The notes below the pieces were generated by a model. That model worked only from the letters and a program-made list of their open reading frames with translations. It did not search any database and had not been told where the DNA came from. A program made the translations under genes and the position numbers. DNA of 64,000 nt from Streptomyces sp. NRRL F-5135. Lineage in GTDB: Bacteria > Actinomycetota > Actinomycetes > Streptomycetales > Streptomycetaceae. Each line of letters opens with the position of its first letter. Position 1 is the stretch's first letter. The stretch spans positions 62,001 through 126,000 of the forward strand of contig NZ_JOHR01000006.1 in assembly GCF_000719775.1 (NCBI RefSeq). Direction: 5' to 3'. This document shows positions 1 through 8,737 of the stretch, piece after piece.

Positions 1-190
1 GGCCGCCCCAGGTCGAGTCGCTCACGACGGCCACCTGCTCCGGTGACCACACCGACGCGTACGGAACGGGCGTCGGCACGCGGTGGGAACGGGACGGGAG
101 AACCGCGGAGGACGACGACCACGGACGCGAGCACAGCACGCTTGTCCCTCTGGCCCCGCAAGCGCCCCTCCCCCCACAGGAGAAGACGAC

Positions 191-1417
191 ATGGAAAAGC
201 ACAGAGCCACGGACCGCCGTGCCGGCACGGCGGCAACCGGACGCGGGAGACCGGGCGTTGTCCTGTCCTCCTTGGCCGCTGTCCTGTTCACCGGCGCCGC
301 CGCGCTGACGGGTCCCCCGAGCGCGGCGGCGGATCCGGCCGCCGACCCGGCTCCCAGGCGCGCGGCGGCGTGCGGCGACGGCTCCTACCAGGCGGAGGCC
401 GTGCTCAGCGGCAACACCTGGACCGCCCGGCGCGGCAGCGGTGTGGTGTACACCGGAACGGACATGCGCGCCGCGGTTCAGGCGGCGGTCAACAGCCTCA
501 CGGCGGGCCGGACTTCGAAGGAACGGGTCGTGGTGCGGGGCTCGGGCTCCATCGGCGCGGGTTCCAGGATCTCCCTGCCGAGTTACACCACGCTCGACGT
601 CTGCGGCACGATCAACGTCACCGGGTCCGGTTCCGGTGACCAGGCGCCCGTCTACGCACGCGGCGCCCGCGACATCGAGGTCCAGAACCTCAGTGTGACG
701 GGCACCCCGCTGTACGGCATCTTCATGCGCAACGTCCAGAACGTCGTGCTCGGCCGGATCGACATGCGCCTCGCGGCCGGTCTGGGCGTACGCATCGACA
801 ACCGGGGCGACACCACCCAGTGGACACGGAACGTCCGGATCGACAACGTCTACGTGTCCGGCGCGAGCAGCCACGCCGTGGAGACGTACGGAGTCGACGG
901 CCTGACCATCGGCACGGTCACCGCCCGCGACGTGGGCGAGTCCGGCCTGCTGCTGAACCAGACCGTCAACGCCACCGTCACCAAGGTGGACGCGGACGGC
1001 GCCGGTGCGGGCACCGGCTACGCGGCGTTCCGTATGGCCAACCGCAACGGGCGGGTGGGCAGCGGCTATCCCACCAACATCCGCGTGGGCGAGGTCGTCG
1101 CCCGCGGTGGCGGACGCGGGGTCTTCTGCGTGTCCGAGAGCGGTGGCGCGGTCATCGACCGCGTCAATCTCTCCGGAACCGGCAACAACGCCATCCTGAT
1201 CGAGAACTGCTACAACGTGAACCTCGCCGCGCAGAGCGGCAGTGTCACCGGCGGCGGGGAGATCCGGCTCGCGGCCCGCTCGGAGTTCGCCAACAACTCC
1301 GACATCACCGTGCAGAACCTGACGGTGACCGACTCTCAGATAACCGAGAACCCCTGCGGCATCAATACCACCTTCCGCAACATCAGGCTTGTCAACAGCC
1401 GGCAGAACATCTGCTAG
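191..1417 (+). CDS. Secreted right-handed parallel beta-helix (pectate-lyase-fold-like) protein
   Basis: A 408-residue protein. The ATG at 191 is chosen because AGGAG lies at 178-182, about 8 nt upstream; the frame is open further upstream but has no comparable ribosome site. The N-terminus has an Arg-rich segment, a hydrophobic stretch (about residues 22-40) and an Ala-rich likely signal-peptidase site, so export is likely. The mature part is built of short repeating strands with regular Asn/Val/Ile turns (for example IEVQNLSVTG, VRIDNVYVSG, ITVQNLTVTD), typical of parallel beta-helix proteins. It starts and ends with Cys residues that could form disulfides. The fold assignment is from repeat texture only. 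I see no catalytic signature, so a polysaccharide lyase or hydrolase activity is possible but unproven. It is monocistronic, with a hairpin after the stop. Confidence 0.8.
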   Translation: MEKHRATDRRAGTAATGRGRPGVVLSSLAAVLFTGAAALTGPPSAAADPAADPAPRRAAACGDGSYQAEAVLSGNTWTARRGSGVVYTGTDMRAAVQAAVNSLTAGRTSKERVVVRGSGSIGAGSRISLPSYTTLDVCGTINVTGSGSGDQAPVYARGARDIEVQNLSVTGTPLYGIFMRNVQNVVLGRIDMRLAAGLGVRIDNRGDTTQWTRNVRIDNVYVSGASSHAVETYGVDGLTIGTVTARDVGESGLLLNQTVNATVTKVDADGAGAGTGYAAFRMANRNGRVGSGYPTNIRVGEVVARGGGRGVFCVSESGGAVIDRVNLSGTGNNAILIENCYNVNLAAQSGSVTGGGEIRLAARSEFANNSDITVQNLTVTDSQITENPCGINTTFRNIRLVNSRQNIC

Positions 1418-1452
1418 CCGGACCGCTGTTGGGCGAGGTCGCGCGCATCCGG

Positions 1453-1487
1453 CGTCGTCCGTCCCTGTGGCACGGGGGCGGACGACG
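1453..1487 (+). terminator. Hairpin terminator after the beta-helix gene
   Basis: CGTCGTCCG at 1453-1461 pairs perfectly (9 bp) with CGGACGACG at 1479-1487 around a 17-nt loop, starting 36 nt after the stop codon. There is no T-run, as is common for actinobacterial terminators. Confidence 0.55.
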
Positions 1488-1838
1488 TCCGGTGCGCGGG
1501 TGCCCGGCCGACGGGCCCGGGGCGTCCACGTGGATCACCCGTACCCGGTCGGCATCCGTCGGAGCGGCGCCACGGCGCCGGCCGGGACCTCTCGCGGGCT
1601 CGGGCCGCCGGCACGGCGGGGTCCACGCCATCGCGGCGGCCATCACCGCGTGCAGGGCGTCGTACCTCCGCTCCGCGCGCCTCGCGTTTGCCGCATTCGC
1701 CCCATCTGCCGTGTCGGACGCGCCCACCTCACGAACACCGTCACCCGCACCCGCACCGTCCTGGTCGGCCCCGTGAGTACTGCGACCAGGTCAGGCCGGT
1801 CGGCCGACAGGAAGCAGAAGCCCGCCGCGGCCCACGGC
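1488..1838. other. Intergenic region without a convincing gene
   Basis: This stretch lies between a plus-strand gene and a convergent minus-strand operon. Short open frames exist on both strands, but none has a ribosome site or recognisable product. I see nothing functional beyond the hairpin that precedes it. Confidence 0.5.
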
Positions 1839-2501
1839 CTACGTGCGGGCGCACACGCGGCACATCCGTGCCGAGGCCGCCACCATGCCGTGCGCGACGG
1901 CCGTGAGCCCGCAGGCGAACGTGATGAGCGGCCAGTTCCCGGCGGACGGGGAGGCGATGGCGAGGGTGAGCGTGGCGAGAACCATGGCCACGCCGGCTGT
2001 CGTCCCCGTCCACGCGACCGCCAGGGGCAGCCCCCGCGGCACCGGCAGCCGACGGGCGAGCGGGCCGGTCGCGGCCAGCGTCACCACGGCGAGCAGGGCG
2101 GCGACTGCCGCCACACCGGCCAGCTGAACGGCCAGCAGCCGGGCCGGGCCCGGCAGTTCCCGGCCCGGGCCGTCGCCGGCGGCCAGGAGCGGGTACCAGC
2201 AGACGATCAGAAGAGGGGCGCTGAGGACGACGGTCCGGGCAGTGTGCCGGGTCTGCGCGACGGTCAGTTCCCGCTGGCAGCTCGGCGCGACCTCGTCGAC
2301 CGTCCCGAACTCCCGCACCGCGAGGTCGACGGCCCGACGGCGGGGCGTCCCCTGCCGCGTGTGCGCCTCCGCCGCGTCCGCGAGGCCGTCGCGCATCTCC
2401 TCGACCATCCGGGCCTTCGCCCGGGCCGGTCCGCGCAGGGCCGCCGCCAGCGTCGCGGCGTACTCCTCGACGGGGTCGGCCCGTCGGCCGGCGCCGCTCA
2501 T
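1839..2501 (-). CDS. HAAS/permease-prefix-domain membrane protein (PadR partner)
   Basis: A 220-residue protein. The first ~85 residues (DPVEEY...EEMRDGLADAAEAH...AVREFG) match the HAAS-type 'permease prefix' helical domain that typically travels with PadR regulators. Four hydrophobic segments follow, at about residues 92-110, 120-142, 152-178 and 182-205, and the C-terminus is short and Cys-containing. The ATG at 2501 overlaps the stop of the padR gene by 4 nt (ATGA), so the two are translationally coupled. By analogy with other PadR-HAAS pairs, the domain may sense or relay a membrane signal to the regulator; no enzymatic role is visible. Confidence 0.75.
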   Translation of the reverse strand: MSGAGRRADPVEEYAATLAAALRGPARAKARMVEEMRDGLADAAEAHTRQGTPRRRAVDLAVREFGTVDEVAPSCQRELTVAQTRHTARTVVLSAPLLIVCWYPLLAAGDGPGRELPGPARLLAVQLAGVAAVAALLAVVTLAATGPLARRLPVPRGLPLAVAWTGTTAGVAMVLATLTLAIASPSAGNWPLITFACGLTAVAHGMVAASARMCRVCART

Positions 2502-2839
2502 ACGGCGTGCCCGGGACGGGCGACGGGGTCCAGGACGGACCCGATCGCCGTCGTGAACTCGCGCCAGGCCGTCCGCTCCTCGGCGAGGCCGGCCCGTCCC
2601 GCGTCGGTGAGTTCGTAGCAACGCCGTCTCCGCTCCCCGACCGACTGCCAGTTGCTGCTCAGCAGTCCGAGCCGCTCCAGCCGGTTCAGTGCCGGGTAGA
2701 TCGTGCCCGTGCGCAGTTCGAGCGCGCCTCCGCTGCGCCGCTGCACCGCTGTGATGATCGCGTAACCGTGCAACGGGCCCGGCTCCAGCACGGCCAGCAG
2801 CAGCCCGTCCAAGTGTCCCCGTACCGCGTCCGACTTCAT
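2498..2839 (-). CDS. PadR family transcriptional regulator
   Basis: A 113-residue winged-helix repressor. The sequence has the classic PadR pattern: GHLDGLLLAVLEPGPLHGYAI, then TGTIYPALNRLERLGLL for the recognition helix, then RRRRCYELTDAGRAGL for the wing. It is short (PadR-s2-like), with a single C-terminal dimerisation helix. It is the first gene of a two-gene operon with the HAAS membrane protein and faces the divergent membrane protein gene starting at 2915. The intergenic DNA contains nested dyads that are good candidates for its own operators, so autoregulation and control of both sides is expected. Confidence 0.88.
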   Translation of the reverse strand: MKSDAVRGHLDGLLLAVLEPGPLHGYAIITAVQRRSGGALELRTGTIYPALNRLERLGLLSSNWQSVGERRRRCYELTDAGRAGLAEERTAWREFTTAIGSVLDPVARPGHAV

Positions 2840-2841
2840 GA

Positions 2842-2894
2842 GTAGGCAGCCTACCTATCGAAGCCATAGGCGTGCTATCTATTGGCAGCCAATA
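2842..2894. promoter_or_regulatory. Operator-like dyads in the padR divergent promoter region
   Basis: Three dyads crowd an unusually AT-rich spacer. GTAGGC-A-GCCTAC at 2842-2854 is perfect around a single centre base. CCTAT/ATAGG arms lie at 2854-2858 and 2866-2870. TATTGGC-A-GCCAATA at 2880-2894 is again perfect. The first and third share the core GGCAGCC. Their position between the padR start and the divergent gene makes them likely PadR binding sites. Confidence 0.6.
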
Positions 2895-2914
2895 TATGCA
2901 TCCGGAGGGGTTCC

Positions 2915-3475
2915 ATGACCAAGCTGCTGCTGTCCGTGCACGTTCTCGCGGCGATCCTGGCGATCGGTCCGATCGCCGTGGCCGCCTCCCTCTTCCCCCG
3001 CTACGCGCGGCAGTCGGCACCCGGCGGCGAGAACCGCGGGAACGGCGAGAACCGCGGGAGCGGCGGGAGCGGCGGGAACACGGACGGACGTGACGCCAGC
3101 GCGGACGGACGGGCCGCCGGGATCGCCGCGTTCCTGCACCGGGTCTGCCGGGCTTACGCGGTGGTGGGGGTCGTCGTCCCGGTCTTCGGCATCGCCACCG
3201 CTGTACAACTGGACGTGCTCACCGACGCCTGGCTGATCGTGTCGCTCGTGTTGACCGCGATCGCGGCGGGGGTCCTGGCGCTGGCGATACTGCCCCAGCA
3301 GGAACGCCTGCTGGAGCGGCCCGCGGACACCGCCGACGAGGGGTCCGGGTCCACCGCGGCGGAGGCCGGCCCCGCGGCGGCCCGGCTCTCCGCGCTCACG
3401 GGCGTCTTCAACCTTCTCTGGGCGATCGTGGTCGTCCTCATGATCGTCCGCCCCGGCTCGACCACCGGAGCGTGA
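2915..3475 (+). CDS. Small integral membrane protein (DUF2269-like)
   Basis: A 186-residue protein with about four predicted membrane helices: residues 3-25, 75-95, 100-122 and 155-178. The start at 2915 is supported by GGAGGGG at 2904-2910. A 33-residue Gly/Asn/Arg/Glu-rich cytoplasmic or periplasmic loop (residues ~30-63) is encoded by a degenerate 15-bp-like repeat and looks recently expanded. Helix spacing resembles the DUF2269 group, but I see no defining motif. It lies divergently from padR and shares its dyad-rich promoter, so it is probably the regulator's target, perhaps a stress-linked membrane protein. Confidence 0.65.
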   Translation: MTKLLLSVHVLAAILAIGPIAVAASLFPRYARQSAPGGENRGNGENRGSGGSGGNTDGRDASADGRAAGIAAFLHRVCRAYAVVGVVVPVFGIATAVQLDVLTDAWLIVSLVLTAIAAGVLALAILPQQERLLERPADTADEGSGSTAAEAGPAAARLSALTGVFNLLWAIVVVLMIVRPGSTTGA

Positions 3476-3537
3476 CACTGCCCGGGTCTGTCGGCGGTGA
3501 CCACCGACGACTGGGCCCGCGCGGTCCCGGGAGAGAG

Positions 3538-4542
3538 TCACTGCCGTGCGTCGCGCAGCACGAGAATGTACGTCGCGGTGAGCGCGACGGCACGGTCCTT
3601 GTCATGTGACAGGTCCGCGAGGGCACGTGCCGTCATGTCTCCCGGGATCCCCGCGAGGGCCTGTGTCAGCCGTCGGCGTGCGGACGACCCAACGGTGCCG
3701 TGGGCCAGGTCGACGAGGACCGCAGCGATCCGGTCCGCCAACGCGGGTTCGCTCGCCAGCGTGGTCAGCGCGTCGGCCGCGTCGGCGTCGTTCCTCCCCT
3801 CGACGATCAGGTCGATGAGCGTGGGGACCGCGTCGGCCACGCCACGTGCCCCGAGCTCCAGAGCCGCGTAGCCGCGGACCACGATGTCCGGGTGCGTGAG
3901 GGCGTCCCGCAGCAGTGCGGTCGCCTGACCGTCCGGAATCTCGGCGAGAGACCGGACAGCGCGTTCCCGCACTTCGGCCTCGGGTGAACCGAGGCCCTCC
4001 GCAAGCAGTGCCGGCGCGTCCTCGCCCGATCGCGCCAGAGCCCAGCGAAGGGCTCCGGCGACGTTCGGGTCCGACTCGCTCAGCACGGCCTCGACCAGTG
4101 CGTCCACCGGCACGGGGACCGCCTCGACCGCGGACAGGGCCGCGCGCTGCCGCGCCCCCGCGCTCTTCGACCCCAACGCCTGGAGGAGCGCGACGGCCTG
4201 GAGGACGTCCTCCCAGCCGGCGGGCTCCGCGGCACCGATCCGACGGAGGCGGGTGAGCAGTGCCGTCTCCGCCGCGATACGGTCCCGCGTCCGGCGGACG
4301 AGGTCGTCGACGAGCTCCGCGGGCGCGAAGCCGGGATCGTCCAGCGCACGCCCGACGTCGCGCAGCGACAGCCCCAAGGACCGCAAGCTCTCGACGTGGA
4401 AGACGCGCCGGATGTCCTCGGCGGAGTACTCGCGGTAGCCGGCGTGGGTACGACCCGTCGGCCGCACGAGGCCGAGCGATTCGTAATGCCTGAGCATGCG
4501 GGCGCTGACCCCGGACCGCCGCGCGACATCACCGATCAACAC
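3538..4542 (-). CDS. MerR family regulator fused to HEAT-like repeats
   Basis: A 334-residue protein. Residues 1-70 are a MerR helix-turn-helix (LIGDVARRSGVSARMLRHYESLGLV, then the YREYSAEDIRRV wing), followed by the linking dimerisation helix to ~110. The rest is not a standard effector pocket but repeating ~31-residue helical pairs with the pattern D/EP.V...AA..L (PNVAGALRWALARSG, AEVRERAVRSLAEI, PDIVVRGYAALELG), that is, HEAT repeats. It starts 3 nt after the upstream HEAT-protein gene ends, so the two are one operon. A MerR-type operator at 5247-5265 precedes the operon. The repeats could bind a partner protein instead of a small ligand. Confidence 0.85.
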   Translation of the reverse strand: MLIGDVARRSGVSARMLRHYESLGLVRPTGRTHAGYREYSAEDIRRVFHVESLRSLGLSLRDVGRALDDPGFAPAELVDDLVRRTRDRIAAETALLTRLRRIGAAEPAGWEDVLQAVALLQALGSKSAGARQRAALSAVEAVPVPVDALVEAVLSESDPNVAGALRWALARSGEDAPALLAEGLGSPEAEVRERAVRSLAEIPDGQATALLRDALTHPDIVVRGYAALELGARGVADAVPTLIDLIVEGRNDADAADALTTLASEPALADRIAAVLVDLAHGTVGSSARRRLTQALAGIPGDMTARALADLSHDKDRAVALTATYILVLRDARQ

Positions 4543-4545
4543 CGC

Positions 4546-5217
4546 CTACCTCCCCTGCCGGCCGACCTCGCCGAGGGCCACGACGCGCTTCGCCTCCTCG
4601 GTCGCGAACTCGAACCCGGCATCCGGGTCGCGCCACAGCCGTTCCGTGGCGATCGCGTGCGCGCGCACGCGGGGATCGGGATCCGTCGTCGCCGCGCCCA
4701 ACGTCGGCAGCATCACCTCCCCGAGCGAGATCAGCGCCCGGCTGAGGCTCAGCCGCGTCGCGTGTTCGCCCCGCCCGAGCTGTGCCGCCAGCACTACGAC
4801 CAGCTCGCGCTCCTCGCCTTCGGGCACGAGCACGACCGCTGCCCGCCAGGCGCTCCTGGCCACCTCGTCGTCGGCGTCGGACAGCAGCGCCGGTGTGATC
4901 GCCGGCCACGCCTGCCGCCCCCCGATCTTGGACAGCGTGTGCAGTGCCTGGCTCCGCGCCTGAGCGCGGTCCGAGCGGACTTCTCCGAGAAGCACCGGGA
5001 CCGTCAGCGATGCCGCGTGGCGGGTGAGTGCCCACGTCAGCATGTCGCGGACGTAGAACTCGGGTTCGACCGCACATCGCTCGACGAGCTTGCCGATGAC
5101 CCCCGGGTCGGGGGTCGTGCCGGCCGCGAGCGCCGCCCGCAGCCGGACCGACGGGCTGTCGTCCTCCAGCCCCTGGAGAGCCCGCATCGTGTTCGTGTCC
5201 TCTTCCGGCATGGCCAT
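4546..5217 (-). CDS. HEAT-repeat protein
   Basis: A 223-residue protein made almost entirely of HEAT-like helical pairs (SVRLRAALAAG, EVARSAWRAAVVLV, PRVRAHAIATERLW). The ATG at 5217 is preferred over an upstream GTG at 5238 because GGAGG lies 8 nt before it and because the MerR-type promoter would overlap the earlier start. The repeats resemble those in the downstream MerR-HEAT regulator, which suggests duplication or direct pairing of the two proteins. No catalytic residues are visible. A scaffold or adaptor role is the most that can be said. Confidence 0.75.
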   Translation of the reverse strand: MAMPEEDTNTMRALQGLEDDSPSVRLRAALAAGTTPDPGVIGKLVERCAVEPEFYVRDMLTWALTRHAASLTVPVLLGEVRSDRAQARSQALHTLSKIGGRQAWPAITPALLSDADDEVARSAWRAAVVLVPEGEERELVVVLAAQLGRGEHATRLSLSRALISLGEVMLPTLGAATTDPDPRVRAHAIATERLWRDPDAGFEFATEEAKRVVALGEVGRQGR

Positions 5218-5238
5218 CAGGACCACCTCCCTGGCCAC

Positions 5239-5269
5239 AGTGAAGGCCTTGTCACCGTGTCAAGGTCAA
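5239..5269 (-). promoter_or_regulatory. MerR-type promoter/operator
   Basis: Reading the minus strand, TTGACC (5269-5264) could be a -35, followed by the dyad CCTTGACACGGTGACAAGG (5265-5247). Its 9-bp arms have one mismatch around a central G. TTCACT (5244-5239) sits after a 19-nt spacer. A long spacer filled by a dyad is the hallmark of MerR-regulated promoters. The downstream operon encodes a MerR protein, so autoregulation is likely. Confidence 0.6.
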
Positions 5270-5298
5270 GCGGAGCCGGGCCGTCCGGAGGCACGGTG

Positions 5299-8200
5299 TC
5301 ACTTGAGCAGGTACGCCTTGATGACGGTCACGTCATAGGTGTTGCCCTGCTTGTCGGTGAGCCTCGCCTTGAACGACACCGACTTCGCGTTCTTCGGGTG
5401 GTTCAGGGCGAGACTCCTGGCACCGTCCTTGCCGGTGGCGACCGGGGCCTTGGCCCACTTCTTGCCACCGTCGTAGGACACCTGGACGGCAAGGGACTTC
5501 AGCCCCTTGCCCGCGGCCGGTCCCTGGAGGGACAGCGGCACGGTGACCCTCTTCCCGGCCTGGGCGGTGCTGGTCAGGTCCAGCTTCGGGTGGAAGCGTA
5601 CGGTGGACAGCGGGAGCGTCACCGGCTTCTCGCCCGTGGTCCTCTTCGAGGTGAACGACCAGGCGGCGGAGAGCCGCGTGGTGACCCCGGCGACCGCGGT
5701 GGAGCGGGTGGCCTCCGTGCTGAGGCGGTACGTGGCGGAGGCCGCCGGCAGGCCGTCGGCTCCCGAGCAGAGCGGCCCCTTCTCGTCGATGATCTTCTTT
5801 CCGCCGACGGTGACCACCGTGCGCTGCGCGCTCACCTCGGAGCTGCCGGAGTGCCCGGCGCCATCGGTGAACTCGTTGACGCAGTAGTCGAGTTGGTTGT
5901 CCAGCCGACGCGCCACGTCCTCCCCGCCCACGCGGGGGCCGAACACACCGACGTTGTACGTCTTCGTGTAGGTCCCGCCCGCCACGTACTCCCTGGCCGG
6001 GTCGGACCTGAAGGACAGCCCGTAGTCGTCCTCCGTGGCGCCGTCCTGGCCGACGTTGAACTCCCAGGAGAAGCCCTTGGGCGTGGTGACGTACGTCTTC
6101 GCCGTGGCGGGCAGGGGGAACGACGCGGTGCCGGTCCCGATCCCGTAGCCCGCGTGGTTCCAGAAGCCGTTGACCGATCCCTTCGCCTTCTTGGCGGAGG
6201 CGCCGACCTTCAGGTCCACGCGGGCCAGTTCGGCAGGGGTCGCCCGGTGGGTGAGCCCCGTGTGGAGCGAACCGGTCCGGTTGTACAGCAGGTTGTAGCT
6301 CGTGCTGCCCTTCTGCCACACGCCGCCGAGCTGCGAGCTGAACTCCTTCGCGGGCACCGGGGCACCGACCTGGCCGGTCCGGTACCCCTTGAACGAGTCC
6401 AGGTACAAGGAGCTTCCGAGACCGCGGCCGCTCGCGTAGTCCGACTTGAAGACGTGGTACGCCTCCCCGGGGCGGGCGGACTCCGGCGCGGTGATGTTCA
6501 CCGGCTTGGCCTGGCGCGCGTCGAAGGTGAGCGTCGTGTCCCGGGTGACCGAGAGCTTCGGCCGGGCCATCGTGGCGATCTCGGGTTCGGCGTCACCGCC
6601 GACCGGGGTCTCCACCGCGGCCGAGACCAGGAAGTCGCCCTTGGGCACCCGGAGGGTGGTGACACCGTCGCCGTCGGTGTCGGCCGGATCCTTCCAGAAG
6701 TCGGTGTCGTGTCCGTAGACGGTGGTGTCGGCGGTCTGCGCGGGCCTGCCCTTGGTGTCGATGAACTTCAGCGTGAGGTCGTACGACTCCACCTCGCGGT
6801 GCGCGCCGAACGTGGTGCGGACGCTCTGGCCGCCCTTGTCCGCGCGCGCGACGACCGCGCCGGAGAAGGCGCCGTCCACGTCACCGACGCGGGTGTCGGC
6901 GGTGAGGGTGACGCTCTCCGCGCCGCCCGCCGGCACGGTGACCCGCCGGGCCCCGAGCGCGAAGAAGCCGGCGGGGGCGGGGTCGCCCTTGGGGCCGACG
7001 GTCTCCAGCGACAGGTCGAGGGTGACGGGCTCCTTGCCGGTGTTGCGGTAGGTGAGGGACTTCGTCACCGGGGTGTCGTCGGTGTGCGGCCAGGGCTGCC
7101 CCCCGAAGCTCACCGAGGTCTGCTCGGACACCACCGTCTGGCTGATCGCGCGGGTCAGGTCGGTGCGCCCGGCGCCCTGCTGACCGGCCGTCAGTCCTGC
7201 GGTGGGCTTCGCGGACGCGGTGAGCGTCTGCTTGATGCGCTGCCCCGGCCAGTCCGGGTGCTGCTGGGCGAGCAGGGCGGCGGCGCCCGCGACATGCGGG
7301 GTCGCCATGGACGTACCGGACATCGACACGTAGCCGTCGGCCGCCGGGTCGCCGAGATCCCCCTGGGCCGCCTTCGCCGCGACGATGTCCACGCCCGGCG
7401 CGGTGATGTCGGGCTTCAGCGAGCCGTCGGCCGTCGGGCCGGTGGAGGAGAAGTCGGCGATCCGGTCCGCACGGTCCACCGCGCCGACGGTGAGGGCGGA
7501 GGCGGCGCTGCCCGGGGAGCTGATGGTCCCCTCGCCGGGGCCCTCGTTGCCCGCGGCGATGACGAAGAGGATCCCCTTCTCCGCGGAGAGCCGGTCGACG
7601 GCGGCCTCCAGGGGGTCGACCTCCGTGGTGTCCCCGCCGCCGAGACTCAGGTTGGCCACCTTCGCGCCCTGGTCGGCGGCCCACTGCATACCGGCGATGA
7701 TGCCCGAGTCGTCGCCGAACCCGGCGTCGTCCAGCACCTTGCCGTCCAGGATCTTCGCGCCGGGCGCCACGCCCTTGTACGAGCCGCCCGACCGGGCGCC
7801 GCTGCCCGCGACGGTGGAGGCGACGTGCGTGCCATGGCCCACGTGGTCCACGGTGTTCCCGGAACCGGAGAAGTCCTTCTGGGCGATCTCGGCGTTTTTG
7901 AGGTCCGGGTGGGTCTCGTCGACGCCGGTGTCCAGGACGGCGACCTTCACTCCCGTACCGTCGTAGCCGGCCTGCCAGGCGGCCGGGGCGCCTATCCGCG
8001 GAACGCTTCTGTCGAGAGCGGCCTTGCGCCGGCCGTCCAGCCAGACCCGCTCGATGCCCGGTGCCGCCGTGCGCGCCGCGCCGGTCCGCGGGCCGGGGGT
8101 GGTCAGGGCCCGCCAGACCTCGGCCGTGCCGGCCTTCGGCGCGGTCAGCGCCTCGCCGCGCACCGCGGGCAGGGTCCTGCGCACGGCGACATCCGCCGCC

Positions 8201-8658
8201 GAGAAGGCCGCCTTCGCCCGCGCCTTCGAGGCGTTGTACGACACGATCAGCGGCAGTGTGTTCCGGTGCGCGTCGTCGTACTCGTCCTCGACCAGGGCGG
8301 TGACGTTGAACAGCCTCCGGTCCAGGGTGCCTCGGGCTATCAGCTTCGCCGCGTCGGACGGTATGGCGTAGGTCGCGCCCCCGGCCCGCTTGACGGCTAT
8401 GCGGACGTGCTCGCGGCCCTCGCCGCGCTGGACGCGGGTCACTTGGCCCTTGGCGTCCAGGTGGACCCGGTCACCGGTGATCAGTGTGACGACGGAGGGT
8501 GCGGGCCGTTCCTGCCGCCCGGCGGTCGTGCCGTTCCCGGTGTCCCCGCCGGCGCGGGAACCGGAGTCCGTCGCTCCCGAGGCGGCCCCGGTCGTGAGCC
8601 CGGCTGTGAGCAGGGCGGCCACCACGGCCGCGCCTGCCCTGCGTGTGTTTCTCGGCAA
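5299..8658 (-). CDS. Secreted subtilisin-like (S8) serine peptidase, large multidomain
   Basis: About 1119 residues from a TTG start at 8658. That start immediately precedes a clean Sec signal (Arg-rich, then AAVVAALLTAGLTTGAASGA) and follows a G-rich stretch; an ATG at 8727 is the alternative but would bury the signal. A propeptide spans about 45-210. The catalytic domain shows Asp243 (VAVLDTGVD), His275 (GHGTHVAST), Asn371 (AAGNEG) and Ser450 (SGTSMATPHVAG), so the triad is intact. About 600 further residues are beta-rich and Ig-like, probably for substrate or cell-wall binding. The gene is monocistronic and faces a divergent gene across 519 nt. Likely an extracellular protease of the Streptomyces growth/differentiation type. 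Confidence 0.92.
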   Translation of the reverse strand: MPRNTRRAGAAVVAALLTAGLTTGAASGATDSGSRAGGDTGNGTTAGRQERPAPSVVTLITGDRVHLDAKGQVTRVQRGEGREHVRIAVKRAGGATYAIPSDAAKLIARGTLDRRLFNVTALVEDEYDDAHRNTLPLIVSYNASKARAKAAFSAADVAVRRTLPAVRGEALTAPKAGTAEVWRALTTPGPRTGAARTAAPGIERVWLDGRRKAALDRSVPRIGAPAAWQAGYDGTGVKVAVLDTGVDETHPDLKNAEIAQKDFSGSGNTVDHVGHGTHVASTVAGSGARSGGSYKGVAPGAKILDGKVLDDAGFGDDSGIIAGMQWAADQGAKVANLSLGGGDTTEVDPLEAAVDRLSAEKGILFVIAAGNEGPGEGTISSPGSAASALTVGAVDRADRIADFSSTGPTADGSLKPDITAPGVDIVAAKAAQGDLGDPAADGYVSMSGTSMATPHVAGAAALLAQQHPDWPGQRIKQTLTASAKPTAGLTAGQQGAGRTDLTRAISQTVVSEQTSVSFGGQPWPHTDDTPVTKSLTYRNTGKEPVTLDLSLETVGPKGDPAPAGFFALGARRVTVPAGGAESVTLTADTRVGDVDGAFSGAVVARADKGGQSVRTTFGAHREVESYDLTLKFIDTKGRPAQTADTTVYGHDTDFWKDPADTDGDGVTTLRVPKGDFLVSAAVETPVGGDAEPEIATMARPKLSVTRDTTLTFDARQAKPVNITAPESARPGEAYHVFKSDYASGRGLGSSLYLDSFKGYRTGQVGAPVPAKEFSSQLGGVWQKGSTSYNLLYNRTGSLHTGLTHRATPAELARVDLKVGASAKKAKGSVNGFWNHAGYGIGTGTASFPLPATAKTYVTTPKGFSWEFNVGQDGATEDDYGLSFRSDPAREYVAGGTYTKTYNVGVFGPRVGGEDVARRLDNQLDYCVNEFTDGAGHSGSSEVSAQRTVVTVGGKKIIDEKGPLCSGADGLPAASATYRLSTEATRSTAVAGVTTRLSAAWSFTSKRTTGEKPVTLPLSTVRFHPKLDLTSTAQAGKRVTVPLSLQGPAAGKGLKSLAVQVSYDGGKKWAKAPVATGKDGARSLALNHPKNAKSVSFKARLTDKQGNTYDVTVIKAYLLK

Positions 8659-8724
8659 CTCTCCCCCAGGGATGAGGTATTGACAGGGTGAGATCGCCCT
8701 TGGGAGCGGAGCGGCGCCCGTGTA

Positions 8725-8737
8725 CATACTCGGTATG
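8725..8737. promoter_or_regulatory. Dyad CATAC-TCG-GTATG upstream of the subtilase
   Basis: A 13-bp inverted repeat with perfect 5-bp arms lies 67 nt upstream of the chosen protease start. It sits in an otherwise gene-free divergent region (8659-9177) that must carry promoters for the protease and for the pilin-like gene. The regulator is unknown. Confidence 0.45.

Noticed and set aside
22..291. A minus-strand frame of 89 codons at the window start
   Set aside because: It overlaps the beta-helix signal-peptide coding region; no ribosome site or family was seen.
1392..1727. Minus-strand frame of 111 codons
   Set aside because: It has no ribosome site or recognisable family and overlaps the end of the beta-helix gene and its terminator.
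4396..8691. A 1431-codon open frame on the plus strand
   Set aside because: It is antisense to the regulator and subtilase genes; composition and lack of motifs mark it as a shadow.
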